Shown: positions 1-25,650 of the stretch, piece after piece | How positions within the stretch are numbered: position 1 is the first letter of the stretch | How the letters are laid out: the number at the start of each line of letters is the position of its first letter | Assembly (NCBI GenBank): GCA_964019165.1 | Contig: OZ025273.1 | Coordinates: 363,501-427,500, forward strand | Length of the DNA: 64,000 nt | Origin: Mastigias papua | Taxonomy: Eukaryota > Cnidaria > Scyphozoa > Rhizostomeae > Mastigiidae | Direction of reading: 5' to 3' | Notes under the pieces: model-generated | The model's input: only the letters and a program-made list of their open reading frames with translations | Database searches by the model: none | Told to the model about the DNA's origin: nothing | Translations under genes and position numbers: made by a program

Positions 1-277
1 CAAATGAAAAATATGGAAGGACCCATATATTGTTGGAAGTTGATTAACACTGAGAAATGCCTGTTTGTTCTGATTTTTCGTCAGTTTGGTGTATAGCTTG
101 ATCTCCCTTCAACCTTTCCATAAACTTAGCCGATCTAACATACATGGGCGAGGGAAATAACAATATCAAGTTATTTTGCGGAATAGCTTTATTTAAAAGT
201 CGCTAATGATTTTCGCCGTTACACAATCTTACCACCGTAGAATATGGATAGAGCGCATGCGCTGCACTCCAAGAGTT
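1..277. other. Unassigned AT-rich flank
   Basis: No coding frame, RNA gene or repeat is recognised here. It could be intron or upstream sequence of the coiled-coil gene that follows. Confidence 0.4.
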
Positions 278-474
278 GTAAGCAATATTGCTTTCACCCC
301 CGCACACTGTAAGCAAAATGGCACGAAAGGAAAAAATTATCAAACATGATAGATATTTTACTTTTGGCTAGAAAAGCAATATTGCTTAGGGATTAACCAC
401 CGCACACTGGAGAATTTTGCTTAAGCAATATGGCACGAATGGCACTTTTCTTAAGCAAATTTCTCCAGTGTGCG
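278..474. repeat. MITE-like element with hairpin end
   Basis: Positions 401-425 and 450-474 form a 25-bp inverted repeat with one mismatch around a 24-nt loop; the outer end reads CGCACACTGGAGAA. The palindrome AAGCAATATTGCTT occurs at 280-293 and 374-387, each followed by CGCACACTG and by GGCACGAA, so part of the element is directly duplicated. This resembles a small non-autonomous DNA transposon, but no target duplication or transposase was seen. Confidence 0.5.
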
Positions 475-809
475 CCTAGCATTAACTCACAATATTTTTC
501 TCAAGTTAATCTTTATTATCGTAAGGTTGCAGAAGTGGGAAAGTCGGATTTACTGAAGTAATGTAAAATCAAACGGTTTTGTCTGTTATCTACAAATGTA
601 GACAATTTTATTCTTATTAACTAATTTGTTTAACCTTTTATTAATGAGAAAATTGACAGTTATCAAATGCAATGGGAGTAGCTTTGAAAGTACGTACGCA
701 GACAGGGGGGTAGTCTAGAAACTGGGTCTTTGTACACAAGGGGGAAAGGGGTCGTAATTTTTGGAGAATTTGTGCTTATGTACTTTGTAAATTACCACTT
801 ACCATTACC
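475..809. other. Unassigned sequence
   Basis: No open frame or structured repeat was recognised. A G-rich patch lies near 705-755. It may be intron or promoter sequence of the downstream gene. Confidence 0.35.
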
Positions 810-820
810 TATAAATAGCT
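810..820 (+). promoter_or_regulatory. Candidate TATA box
   Basis: CTATAAATAGC matches the TATA consensus and lies 54 bp upstream of an ATG at 874 that is in the frame of the coiled-coil gene. That frame is closed by TAG at 904-906, so the promoter reading conflicts with the simple gene model. In AT-rich DNA such a match can easily be chance. Confidence 0.25.
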
Positions 821-906
821 CCATATCTCTTCTCACGAGACTCGGTCCTAGGCCTCCTCTAGATCAGCCAACAATGAGCAATGAAGATGTTCCTGCCATT
901 CTCTAG

Positions 907-13744
<12,838 letters not shown>

Positions 13745-14959
13745 GAAGTTTGAATTGAGCCTTCAATTTATACTTTCACTTGGTCTTAAATCTCTTGAAG
13801 AAGATAGGTAATGGAAGTTGCATTCATCTCACTGAAATACTTTTCCACTGGTGGGTTGAGAGCTTTGGAAGTATTACGTAGGCTTTGTATATCCTTCAAC
13901 TGGAACCCAAAGGCCATTTCATGGAACTCCCTAATGTGCGCCAAGGAATTTGTATAGGAATGGGTGACATCTTGTGAGATCTACAGGATGCTTGAACGAT
14001 GTTATTTATCAAGAAGATGAAATTATGTGCCATATTTCTCGACGTAAATGTCGAATTTTAGCCCTGTAAAACATATGTGAGAAGTTGGCCTCGACTTATA
14101 TGGTAGTAATATCTTTAGAGAAAAATTTGCTGCCAAGTTATTTATAGAAAAGTTATACAGAAAAAGATATCCTCTACAACAGTTTTTTCGTAGGACAATG
14201 TAATATGCAGCTTTACATTTAGGAATACTTCTTTCCTATGAGTGTTGATTCTGCAAACTGCAGACTTACATTCTGCTCTTCTTGTTGATCAATATGGATC
14301 CTTCTCACGACGTCATCTCTAAATTAAAGGGTTTGTCCAGCTTTTTACCTACTCAACTGATAATTGATTATGAGTTTCAAGGCTCCGAATGTTTGTAAAG
14401 CTTTAGATTCAAACTTAAAAGTTGTTCTTTTTATCAATTTTCCTAGTAAAATATCAAGCTCTTGCAGTGAGTGAGATCGAGTTTATGGGTCGACTTATAT
14501 GACTGGTATCCCTAAAACTTGCGTATCTCCAAGCGCCAGATCGACTTATACACCGGAACGGTTCATATGTCATATCGACTTATGCGCGTAGAAATGCGGT
14601 AATAAATAAGAAATTAAGACTTCCAAATCTTTTGTTCATTAAGTTAAACTAGCAAACTAATGAGTAACTATTTGTTGATGCTAAATACAATAAGTAACGG
14701 AAACGATTTGCCTACTTTTAGTTTTAAAGACTTTACTGTATTTTGTCAACAGTAGAAGTTAACATTCAGTTGGAGTTGAAGATATTATTTTTGCAAATTA
14801 TATTTACTATTAGATATTTTTAGTCTGAAAATGCTGCTTTATTTCATTACTGTTCCTCTATCAGCATCTCCGCATTCTTCGACCGAGTCTACTTTATCCT
14901 ATAGAATTAAATACCAGTAATATATCTATTCATGGGTAGTCATTTTTAATAAGCATCTG
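13745..14959. other. 3' UTR and intergenic sequence
   Basis: No gene is seen. The phrase CGACTTAT(A/G) recurs at 14092, 14491, 14542 and 14576, suggesting remains of an interspersed element. An AATAAA at 14601-14606 could be the polyadenylation signal of the coiled-coil gene, but the UTR would then be about 860 nt. Confidence 0.45.
14601..14606 (+). promoter_or_regulatory. Candidate polyadenylation signal
   Basis: AATAAA 857 bp after the stop codon. In AT-rich sequence this may be chance. Confidence 0.2.
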
Positions 14960-15150
14960 AGCCTAAATCCTTAGTATATTATCAAAAATTAGCCAACATG
15001 GATATTTGTGCAAGTTGATTATACGTTGGCAGGTGATCAAACTAAGCTAATTATAACCAAAAGCTAAGGCTATATCCTTCTTATTTAGCCAAAAAATAAC
15101 TCAATCTGACAGGTGATGTAAGTAGGCGAATTTTGACAAAAAAGTAAAGC
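14960..15150. repeat. Decayed 107-bp satellite monomers, left edge
   Basis: TCCTTAGTATATTATC, then GATTATACGTTGGCAGGTGAT and AAGCTAAGGCTATATCCTTC, align in order with the satellite consensus at clearly lower identity. The last unit is shortened. They continue after the truncated LINE at 16,072. Confidence 0.75.
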
Positions 15151-16071
15151 TTTTTTTTTTTTGTAATTCAAGTATCTAGGCCGGGATGGCCCTTAACTGA
15201 ATACATATCTACAGCGATTGTTCAAATACGTTGTAACTACTCAACAGTAATATAGTATTGTTATAAGTGCATACAAAAGTAATAATATAATTATTGTAAT
15301 ACATAGATAACTAACTAATATACGAAATATATAAAGCTACAATATTAGTATGTGCTTTTAGGGTTACTCAAAAATTTGGATCTCTTAGTAAAGGATGTTT
15401 TACAGAACATCCCGATACGTTTTGTTATAATGTAATCATCTTGGCTCATAAGCCATAAAAACATATTGCGGTCGTTCAGTAAGACTGTAGCTGGGAATTT
15501 TTTATGGATTTCTTCTAAGAACTTTTGTCGTTCCTCGTTGAATAGGGAGCAAACTAAAAGAAAGTGGATTTCATCTTCGACTATAAAAATATTCAGGATT
15601 TTGCAGTACAGGCAAAATCTTTGGTCTCTAGGGGTTTTGGTTTTACTAAATCGTCCTGTTTCAACTTGTAGGTTATGAGCACTGAGCCTAGGTCTTGCTA
15701 ATGTACATCTAACACTAAAATCTTGTATATAGTCAAGGTAGGACTCAAATTTGTAAATTGTTTTAAATGAGGCGAATAAATGCAGTTTTCTGTCTTCAGT
15801 TATATGTTCATTTAACCTATGCAATACTTCTGATTTAAAGTGCCTAATAACCTTAGTTTTAATTACTGACTGAGTATCCGCTTGTTGTATTTCATATTGT
15901 ACCCGAAGGTCGCGAGCATGAGATACCCAGTTAGAATGACCATAGTCTGCATCTTTTGTAAGCATAGATAAAGCTTTACTAGCGTAACGTTTCGAGTCTA
16001 AAGAAGATAACCTAGCGAAAAAATTTAGAATATTTATGTCTTTGGCACTGGAGACTTACTCTTCCTAGTTC
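15151..16071 (-). mobile_element. 5'-truncated LINE, same family as 46,849-53,640
   Basis: A poly(T) run at 15,151-15,162 is the minus-strand poly(A) tail. It is followed by AATTCAAGTAT and GGCC.GGATGGCCC-like 3' UTR sequence matching 46,878-46,910. Similarity to the complete element continues to CTTCC.AGTTC at 16,071 and then stops. The flanks are decayed satellite (GTAAAGC on the left, CACTATAGCC on the right), matching the GTAAGGCTATAGCC point of the monomer. Confidence 0.85.
15345..16050 (-). pseudogene. LINE ORF2 C-terminal remnant
   Basis: A 206-codon open stretch (15345-15965) is colinear with the end of the ORF2 at 47,046. It includes DADYGHSNWVSHARDLR, FESYLDYIQDF, the zinc-ligand pattern C-x2-C...DEIHF...C and WLMSQDDY. 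Near 16,035 the DNA lacks two bases relative to the full copy (CATAAATATT for CATATAAATATT), which shifts the frame. It lacks endonuclease and polymerase, so it is inactive. Its divergence from the full copy marks it as an older insertion. Confidence 0.85.
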
Positions 16072-16344
16072 GCACTATAGCCTTCGCACATGGCCAAAGC
16101 ATTAACCAAATTGAACTTCACTCGCTTTGATTACAAGGCCATAGGCTTAACATTTAACTAAAACAAGACCGAAATTTGATTTAATGATTTTGATTACAGA
16201 TTGAATAGATATGACAATCACCGACATTTCGCCAAACAGGAAGGCACTACCCTTGGTATTTTCCACGCAACTGACCCACATTAAACTTACTTCATATTAA
16301 TTGCTGATTCAAACTTGATAGCATTGCATGACTTCCACAACACC
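16072..16344. repeat. Decayed satellite monomers, right of truncated LINE
   Basis: CTATAGCC...TGGCCAAAGC, GATTTTGATTACAGATTGAA and CCCTTGGTATTTTCC follow the order of the 107-bp unit with many changes. The ATTTTGATT.CAGATTG wording matches the divergent B-type monomers of 36-45 kb rather than the common A type. Confidence 0.75.
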
Positions 16345-19149
16345 ACAGATATACCCTTAGTATTGTGCCCAAAGTTGACCAAAATTGAAATTCATAGAAT
16401 TTGATTGCACATTGACAAGTGATGAAAATGAGCGAATTTTGGCCAAAACGTAAGGCTATAGCCTTGGTATTGTGCCCAAAATTGACCAAAATTGAAATTC
16501 ATAGAATTTGATTGCACATTGAAAAGTGATGAAAATGAGCGAATTTTGGCCAAAAAGTAAGGCTATAGCCTTGGTATTGTGCCCAAAATTGACCAAACTT
16601 GAAATTCATAGAATTTGATTGCACATTGAAAAGTGATGAAAATGAGCGAATTTTGGCCAAAATGTAAGGCTATAGCCTTGGTATTGTGCCCAAAATTGAC
16701 CAAAATTGAAATTCATAGAATTTGATTGCACATTGACAAGTGATGAAATTGAGCGAATTTTGGCCAAAAGGTAAGGCTATAGCCTTGGTATTGTGCCCAA
16801 AATTGACCAAAATTGAAATTCATAGAATTTGATTGCACATTGACAAGTGATGAAAATGAGCGAATTTTGGCCAAAATGTAAGGCTATAGCCTTGGTATTG
16901 TGCCCAAAATTGACCAAACTTGAAATTCATAGAATTTGAGTGCACATTGACAAGTGATGAAAATGAGCGAATTTTGGCCAAAAGGTAAGGCTATAGCCTT
17001 GGTATTGTGCCCAAAATTGACCAAAATTGAAATTCATAGAATTTGATTGCACATTGACAAGTGATGAAATTGAGCGAATTTTGGCCAAAAAGTAAGGCTA
17101 TAGCCTTGGTATTGTGCCCAACATTGACCAAAATTGAAATTCATAGAATTTGATTGCACATTGACAAGTGATGAACATGAGCGAATTTTGGCCAAAAGGT
17201 AAGGCAATAGCCTTGGTATTGTGCCCAAAATTGACCAAAATTGAAATTCATAGAATTTGATTGCACATTGAAAAGTGATGAAAATGAGCGAATTTTGGCC
17301 AAAAAGTAAGGCTATAGCCTTGGTATTGTGCCCAAAATTGACCAAAATTGAAATTCATAGAAATTGATTGCACATTGAAAAGTGATGAAAATGAGCGAAT
17401 TTTGGCCAAAAAGTAAGGCTATAGCCTTGGTATTGTGCCCAAAATTGACCAAAATTGAAATTCATAGAATTTGATTGCACATTGACAAGTGATGAAATTG
17501 AGCGAATTTTGGCCAAAAGGTAAGGCTATAGCCTTGGTATTGTGCCCAAAATTGACCAAAATTGACATTCATAGAATTTGATTGCACATTGACAAGTGAT
17601 GAAAATGAGCGAAATTTGGCCAAACAGTAAGGCTATAGCCTTGGTATTGTGCCCAAAATTGACCAAAATTGAAATTCATAGAATTTGATTGCACATTGAC
17701 AAGTGATGAACATGAGCGAATTTTGGCCAAAAGGTAAGGCTATAGCCGTGGTATTGTGCCCAAAATTGACCAAAATTGAAATTCATAGAATTTGATTGCA
17801 CATTGAAAAGTGATGAAAATGAGCGAATTTTGGCCAAAAAGTAAGGCTATAGCCTTGGTATTGTGCCCAAAATTGACCAAACTTGAAATTCATAGAATTT
17901 GATTGCACATTGAAAAGTGATGAAAATGAGCGAATTTTGGCCACAAAGTAAGGCTATAGCCTTGGTATTGTGCCCAAAATTGACCAAAATTGAAATTCAT
18001 AGAATTTGATTGCACATTGACAAGTGATGAAATTGAGCGAATTTTGGCCAAAAGGTAAGGCTATAGCCTTGGTATTGTGCCCAAAATTGACCAAAATTGA
18101 AATTCATAGAATTTGATTGCACATTGACAAGTGATGAAAATGAGCGAATTTTGGCCAAAATGTAAGGCTATAGCCTTGGTATTGTGCCCAAAATTGACCA
18201 AACTTGAAATTCATAGAATTTGATTGCACATTGAAAAGTGATGAAAATGAGCGAATTTTGGCCACAAAGTAAGGCTATAGCCTTGGTATTGTGCCCAAAA
18301 TTGACCAAAATTGAAATTCATAGAATTTGATTGCACATTGACAAGTGATGAAATTGAGCGAATTTTGGCCAAAAGGTAAGGCTATAGCCTTGGTATTGTG
18401 CCCAAAATTGACCAAAATTGAAATTCATAGAATTTGATTGCACATTGACAAGTGATGAAAATGAGCGAATTTTGGCCAAAATGTAAGGCTATAGCCTTGG
18501 TATTGTGCCCAAAATTGACCAAAATTGAAATTCATAGAATTTGATTGCACATTGAAAAGTGATGAAAATGAGCGAAGTTTGGCCAAAAAGTAAGGCTATA
18601 GCCTTGGCATTGTGCCCAAAATTGACCAAAATTGACATTCATAGAATTTGCTTGCACATTGACAAGTGATGAAAATGAGCAAATTTTGGCCAAACAGTAA
18701 GGCTATAGCCTTGGTAGTGTGCCCAACATTGACCAAAATTGAAATTCATAGAATTTGATTGCACATTGAAAAGTGATGAAAATGAGCGAATTTTGGCCAA
18801 AAAGTAAGGCTATAGCCTTGGCATTGTGCCCAAAATTGACCAAAATTGACATTCATAGAATTTGATTGCACATTGACAAGTGATGAAAATGAGCAAATTT
18901 TTGCCAAACAGTAAGGCTATAGCCTTGGTATTGTGCCCAAAATTGACCAAAATTGAAATTCATAGAATTTGATTGCACATTGAAAAGTGATGAACATGAG
19001 CGAATTTTGGCCAAAAAGTAAGGCTATAGCCTTGGCATTGTGCCCAAAATTGACCAAAATTGAAATTCATAGAATTTGATTGCACATTGAAAAGTGATGA
19101 AAATGAGCGAATTTTGGCCAAAAAGTAAGGCTATAGCCTTGGTATTGTG

Positions 19150-21600
19150 CCCAAAATTGACCAAAATTGAAATTCATAGAATTTGATTGCACATTGACAA
19201 GTGATGAAAATGAGCGAATTTTGGCCAAACAGTAAGGCTATAGCCTTGGTATTGTGCCCAACATTGACCAAAATTGAAATTCATAGAATTTGATTGCACA
19301 TTGACAAGTGATGAAAATGAGCGAATTTTGGCCAAAAGGTAAGGCTATAGCCGTGGTATTGTGCCCAAATTGACCAAAATTGACAGTCATAGAATTTGAT
19401 TGCACATTGAAAAGTGATGAAAATGAGCGAATTTTGGCCAAAAAGTACGGCTATAGCCTTGGTATTGTGCCCAAAATTGACCAAAATTGACATTCATAGA
19501 ATTTGATTGCACATTGACAAGTGATGAAAATGAGCAGATTTTGGCCAAACAGTAAGGCTATAGCCTTGGTATTGTGCCCAAAATTGACCAAAATTGAAAT
19601 TCATAGAATTTGATTGCACATTGAAAAGTGATGAAAATGAGCGACTTTTGGCCAAAAAGTAAGGCTATAGCCTTGGCATTGTGCCCAAAATTGACCAAAA
19701 TTGAAATTCATAGAATTTGATTGCACATTGAAAAGTGATGAAAATGAGCGAATTTTGGCCAAAAAGTAAGGCTATAGCCTTGGTATTGTGCCCAAAATTG
19801 ACCAAAATTGACATTCATAGAATTTGATTGCACATTGAAAAGTGATGAAAATGAGCGAATTTTGGCCAAAAAGTAAGGCTATAGCCTTGGTATTGTGCCC
19901 AAAATTGACCAAAATTGAAATTCATAGAATTTGATTGCACATTGACAAGTGATGAAAATGAGCGAATTTTGGCCAAACAGTAAGGCTATAGCCTTGGTAT
20001 TGTGCCCAACATTGACCAAAATTGAAATTCATAGAATTTGATTGCACATTGACAAGTGATGAAAATGAGCGAATTTTGGCCAAAAGGTAAGGCTATAGCC
20101 GTGGTATTGTGCCCAAATTGACCAAAATTGACAGTCATAGAATTTGATTGCACATTGAAAAGTGATGAAAATGAGCGAATTTTGGCCAAAAAGTACGGCT
20201 ATAGCCTTGGTATTGTGCCCAAAATTGACCAAAATTGACATTCATAGAATTTGATTGCACATTGACAAGTGATGAAAATGAGCAGATTTTGGCCAAACAG
20301 TAAGGCTATAGCCTTGGTATTGTGCCCAAAATTGACCAAAATTGAAATTCATAGAATTTGATTGCACATTGAAAAGTGATGAAAATGAGCGACTTTTGGC
20401 CAAAAAGTAAGGCTATAGCCTTGGCATTGTGCCCAAAATTGACCAAAATTGAAATTCATAGAATTTGATTGCACATTGAAAAGTGATGAAAATGAGCGAA
20501 TTTTGGCCAAAAGGTAAGGCTATAGCCGTGGTATTGTGCCCAAATTGACCAAAATTGACAGTCATAGAATTTGATTGCACATTGAAAAGTGATGAAAATG
20601 AGCGAATTTTGGCCAAAAAGTACGGCTATAGCCTTGGTATTGTGCCCAAAATTGACCAAAATTGACATTCATAGAATTTGATTGCACATTGACAAGTGAT
20701 GAAAATGAGCAGATTTTGGCCAAACAGTAAGGCTATAGCCTTGGTATTGTGCCCAAAATTGACCAAAATTGAAATTCATAGAATTTGATTGCACATTGAA
20801 AAGTGATGAAAATGAGCGACTTTTGGCCAAAAAGTAAGGCTATAGCCTTGGCATTGTGCCCAAAATTGACCAAAATTGAAATTCATAGAATTTGATTGCA
20901 CATTGAAAAGTGATGAAAATGAGCGAATTTTGGCCAAAAAGTAAGGCTATAGCCTTGGTATTGTGCCCAAAATTGACCAAAATTGACATTCATAGAATTT
21001 GATTGCACATTGAAAAGTGATGAAAATGAGCGAATTTTGGCCAAAAAGTAAGGCTATAGCCTTGGTATTGTGCCCAAAATTGACCAAAATTGAAATTCAT
21101 AGAATTTGATTGCACATTGACAAGTGATGAAAATGAGCGAATTTTGGCCAAACAGTAAGGCTATAGCCTTGGTATTGTGCCCAACATTGACCAAAATTGA
21201 AATTCATAGAATTTGATTGCACATTGACAAGTGATGAAAATGAGCGAATTTTGGCCAAAAGGTAAGGCTATAGCCGTGGTATTGTGCCCAAATTGACCAA
21301 AATTGACAGTCATAGAATTTGATTGCACATTGAAAAGTGATGAAAATGAGCGAATTTTGGCCAAAAAGTACGGCTATAGCCTTGGTATTGTGCCCAAAAT
21401 TGACCAAAATTGACATTCATAGAATTTGATTGCACATTGACAAGTGATGAAAATGAGCAGATTTTGGCCAAACAGTAAGGCTATAGCCTTGGTATTGTGC
21501 CCAAAATTGACCAAAATTGAAATTCATAGAATTTGATTGCACATTGAAAAGTGATGAAAATGAGCGACTTTTGGCCAAAAAGTAAGGCTATAGCCTTGGC
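19150..21600. repeat. HOR block, 748 + 427 bp (7- and 4-mer)
   Basis: Marker monomers with CCCAAATTG (one base short) and CAGTCATAG recur with spacings of 748, 427 and 748 bp, giving an 1,175-bp compound period. Confidence 0.8.
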
Positions 21601-22679
21601 ATTGTGCCCAAAATTGACCAAAATTGAAATTCATAGAATTTGATTGCACATTGAAAAGTGATGAAAATGAGCGAATTTTGGCCAAAAAGTAAGGCTATAG
21701 CCTTGGTATTGTGCCCAAAATTGACCAAAATTGACATTCATAGAATTTGATTGCACATTGACAAGTGATGAAAATGAGCGAATTTTGGCCAAACAGTAAG
21801 GCTATAGCCTTGGTATTGTGCCCAAAATTGACCAAAATTGAAATTCATAGAATTTGATTGCACATTGACAAGTGATGAACATGAGCGAATTTTGGCCAAA
21901 AGGTAAGGCTATAGCCATGGTATTGTGCCCAAAATTGACCAAAATTGAAATTCATAGAATTTGATTGCACATTGAAAAGTGATGAAAATGAGCGAAGTTT
22001 GGCCAAACGGTAAGGCTATAGCCTTGGTATTGTGCCCAAAATTGACCAAAATTGAAATTCATAGAATTTGATTGCACATTGAAAAGTGATGAAAATGAGC
22101 GAATTTTGGCCAAAATGTAAGGCTATAGCCTTGGTATTGTGCCCAAAATTGACCAAAATTGAAATTCATAGAATTTGATTGCACATTGAAAAGTGATGAA
22201 AATGAGCGAATTTTGGCCAAATAGTAAGGCTATAGCCTTGGTATTGTGCCCAAAATTGACCAAAATTGAAATTCATAGAATTTGATTGCACATTGACAAG
22301 TGATGAAAATGAGCGAAGTTTGGCCAAAAGGTAAGGCTATAGCCTTGGTATTATGCCCAAAATTGACCAAAATTGAAATTCATAGAATTTGATTGCACAT
22401 TGACAAGTGATGAAAATGAGCGAATTTTGGCCAAAAAATAAGGCTATAGCCTTGGTATTGAGCCCAAAATTGACCAAAATTGAAATTCATAGAATTTGAT
22501 TGCACATTGACAAGTGATGAAATTGAGCGAATTTTGGCCAAAAGGTAAGGCTATAGCCCTGGTATTGTGCCCAAAATTGACCAAAATTGACATTCATAGA
22601 ATTTGATTGCACATTGACAAGTGATGAAAATGAGCGAATTTTGGCCAAAAGGTAAGGCTATAGCCTTGGTATTGTGCCC

Positions 22680-23170
22680 AAAATTGACCAAAATTGAAAT
22701 TCATAGAATTTGATTCCACATTGACAAGTGATGAACATGAGCGAATTTTTGCCAAAAGGTAAGGCTATAGCCTTGGTATTGTGCCCAAAATTGACCAAAA
22801 TTGAAATTCATAGAATTTGATTGCACATTGACAAGTGATGAAACTGAGCGAATTTTGGCCAAAACGTAAGGCTATAGCCTTGGTATTGTGCCCAAAATTG
22901 ACCAAAATTGAAATTCATAGAATTTGATTGCACATTGAAAAGTGATGAAAATGAGCGAATTTTGGCCAAACAGTAAGGCTATAGCCTTGGTATTGTGCCC
23001 AAAATTGACCAAAATTGAAATTCATAGAATTTGATTCCACATTGACAAGTGATGAACATGAGCGAATTTTTGCCAAAAGGTAAGGCTATAGCCTTGGTAT
23101 TGTGCCCAAAATTGACCAAAATTGAAATTCATAGAATTTGATTGCACATTGACAAGTGATGAAACTGAGC
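22680..23170. repeat. 321-bp (3-mer) duplication
   Basis: Variant GATTCCACATTG with GAATTTTTGCC occurs at about 22,713 and 23,034, three monomers apart. Confidence 0.75.
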
Positions 23171-23399
23171 GAATTTTGGCCAAAACGTAAGGCTATAGCC
23201 TTGGTATTGTGCCCAAAATTGACCAAAATTGAAATTCATAGAATTTGATTGCACATTGAAAAGTGATGAAAATGAGCGAATTTTGGCCAAAAAGTAAGGC
23301 TATAGCCTTGGTATTGTGCCCAAAATTGACCAAAATTGACATTCATAGAATTTGATTGCACATTGACAAGTGATGAAAATGAGCGAATTTTGGCCAAAC

Positions 23400-25650
23400 A
23401 GTAAGGCTATAGCCTTGGTATTGTGCCCAAAATTGACCAAAATTGAAATTCATAGAATTTGATTGCACATTGAAAAGTGATGAAAATGAGCGAATTTTGG
23501 CCAAAAGGTAAGGCTATAGCCTTGGTATTGTGCCCAAAATTGACCAAAATTGAAATTCATAGAATTTGATTGCACATTGAAAAGTGATGAAAATGAGCGA
23601 ATTTTGGCCAAAATGTAAGGCTATAGCCTTGGTATTGTGCCCAAAATTGACCAAAATTGAAATTCATAGAATTTGATTGCACATTGAAAAGTGATGAAAA
23701 TGAGCGAATTTTGGCCAAAAAGTAAGGCTATAGCCTTGGTAGTGTGCCCAAAATTGACCAAAATTGAAATTCATAGAATTTGATTGCACATTGACAAGTG
23801 ATGAAAATGAGCGAAGTTTGGCCAAAAGGTAAGGCTATAGCCTTGGTAGTATGCCCAAAATTGACCAAAATTGAAATTCATAGAATTTGATTGCACATTG
23901 ACAAGTGATGAAAATGAGTGAATTTTGGCCAAAAAGTAAGGCTATAGCCTTGGTATTGAGCCTAAAATTGACCAAAATTGACATTCATAGAATTTGATTG
24001 CACATTGACAAGTGATGAAATTGAGCGAATTTTGGCCAAAAAGTAAGGCTATAGCCCTGGTATTGTGCCCAAAATTGACCAAAATTGACATTCATAGAAA
24101 TTGATTGCACATTGGCAAGTGATGAAAATGAGCGAATTTTGGCCAAACAGTAAGGCTATAGCCTTGGTATTGTGCCCAAAATTGACCAAAATTGAAATTC
24201 ATAGAATTTGATTGCACATTGACAAGTGATGAACATGAGCGAATTTTGGCCAAAAGGTAAGGCTATAGCCTTGGTATTGTGCCCAAAATTGACCAAAATT
24301 GAAATTCATAGAATTTGATTGCACATTGAAAAGTGATGAAAATGAGCGAATTTTGGCCAAAATGTAAGGCTATAGCCTTGGTATTGTGCCCAAAATTGAC
24401 CAAAATTGAAATTCATAGAATTTGATTGCACATTGAAAAGTGATGAAAATGAGCGAATTTTGGCCAAAAAGTAAGGCTATAGCCTTGGTAGTGTGCCCAA
24501 AATTGACCAAAATTGAAATTCATAGAATTTGATTGCACATTGACAAGTGATGAAAATGAGCGAAGTTTGGCCAAAAGGTAAGGCTATAGCCTTGGTAGTA
24601 TGCCCAAAATTGACCAAAATTGAAATTCATAGAATTTGATTGCACATTGACAAGTGATGAAAATGAGTGAATTTTGGCCAAAAAGTAAGGCTATAGCCTT
24701 GGTATTGAGCCTAAAATTGACCAAAATTGACATTCATAGAATTTGATTGCACATTGACAAGTGATGAAATTGAGCGAATTTTGGCCAAAAAGTAAGGCTA
24801 TAGCCCTGGTATTGTGCCCAAAATTGACCAAAATTGACATTCATAGAATTTGATTGCACATTGACAAGTGATGAAAATGAGCGAATTTTGGCCAAACAGT
24901 AAGGCTATAGCCTTGGTATTGTGCCCAAAATTGACCAAAATTGAAATTCATAGAATTTGATTGCACATTGAAAAGTGATGAAAATGAGCGAATTTTGGCC
25001 AAAAGGTAAGGCTATAGCCTTGGTATTGTGCCCAAAATTGACCAAAATTGAAATTCATAGAATTTGATTGCACATTGAAAAGTGATGAAAATGAGCGAAT
25101 TTTGGCCAAAATGTAAGGCTATAGCCTTGGTATTGTGCCCAAAATTGACCAAAATTGAAATTCATAGAATTTGATTGCACATTGAAAAGTGATGAAAATG
25201 AGCGAATTTTGGCCAAAAAGTAAGGCTATAGCCTTGGTAGTGTGCCCAAAATTGACCAAAATTGAAATTCATAGAATTTGATTGCACATTGACAAGTGAT
25301 GAAAATGAGCGAAGTTTGGCCAAAAGGTAAGGCTATAGCCTTGGTAGTATGCCCAAAATTGACCAAAATTGAAATTCATAGAATTTGATTGCACATTGAC
25401 AAGTGATGAAAATGAGTGAATTTTGGCCAAAAAGTAAGGCTATAGCCTTGGTATTGAGCCTAAAATTGACCAAAATTGACATTCATAGAATTTGATTGCA
25501 CATTGACAAGTGATGAAATTGAGCGAATTTTGGCCAAAAAGTAAGGCTATAGCCCTGGTATTGTGCCCAAAATTGACCAAAATTGACATTCATAGAATTT
25601 GATTGCACATTGACAAGTGATGAAAATGAGCGAATTTTGGCCAAACAGTA
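23400..25650. repeat. 749-bp (7-mer) HOR, three copies
   Basis: GGTAGTATGCCC marks 23,845, 24,594 and 25,343, exactly 749 bp apart. Neighbouring variants (GAGTGAATT, GAGCCTAAAATTG) repeat with the same period. Confidence 0.88.
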
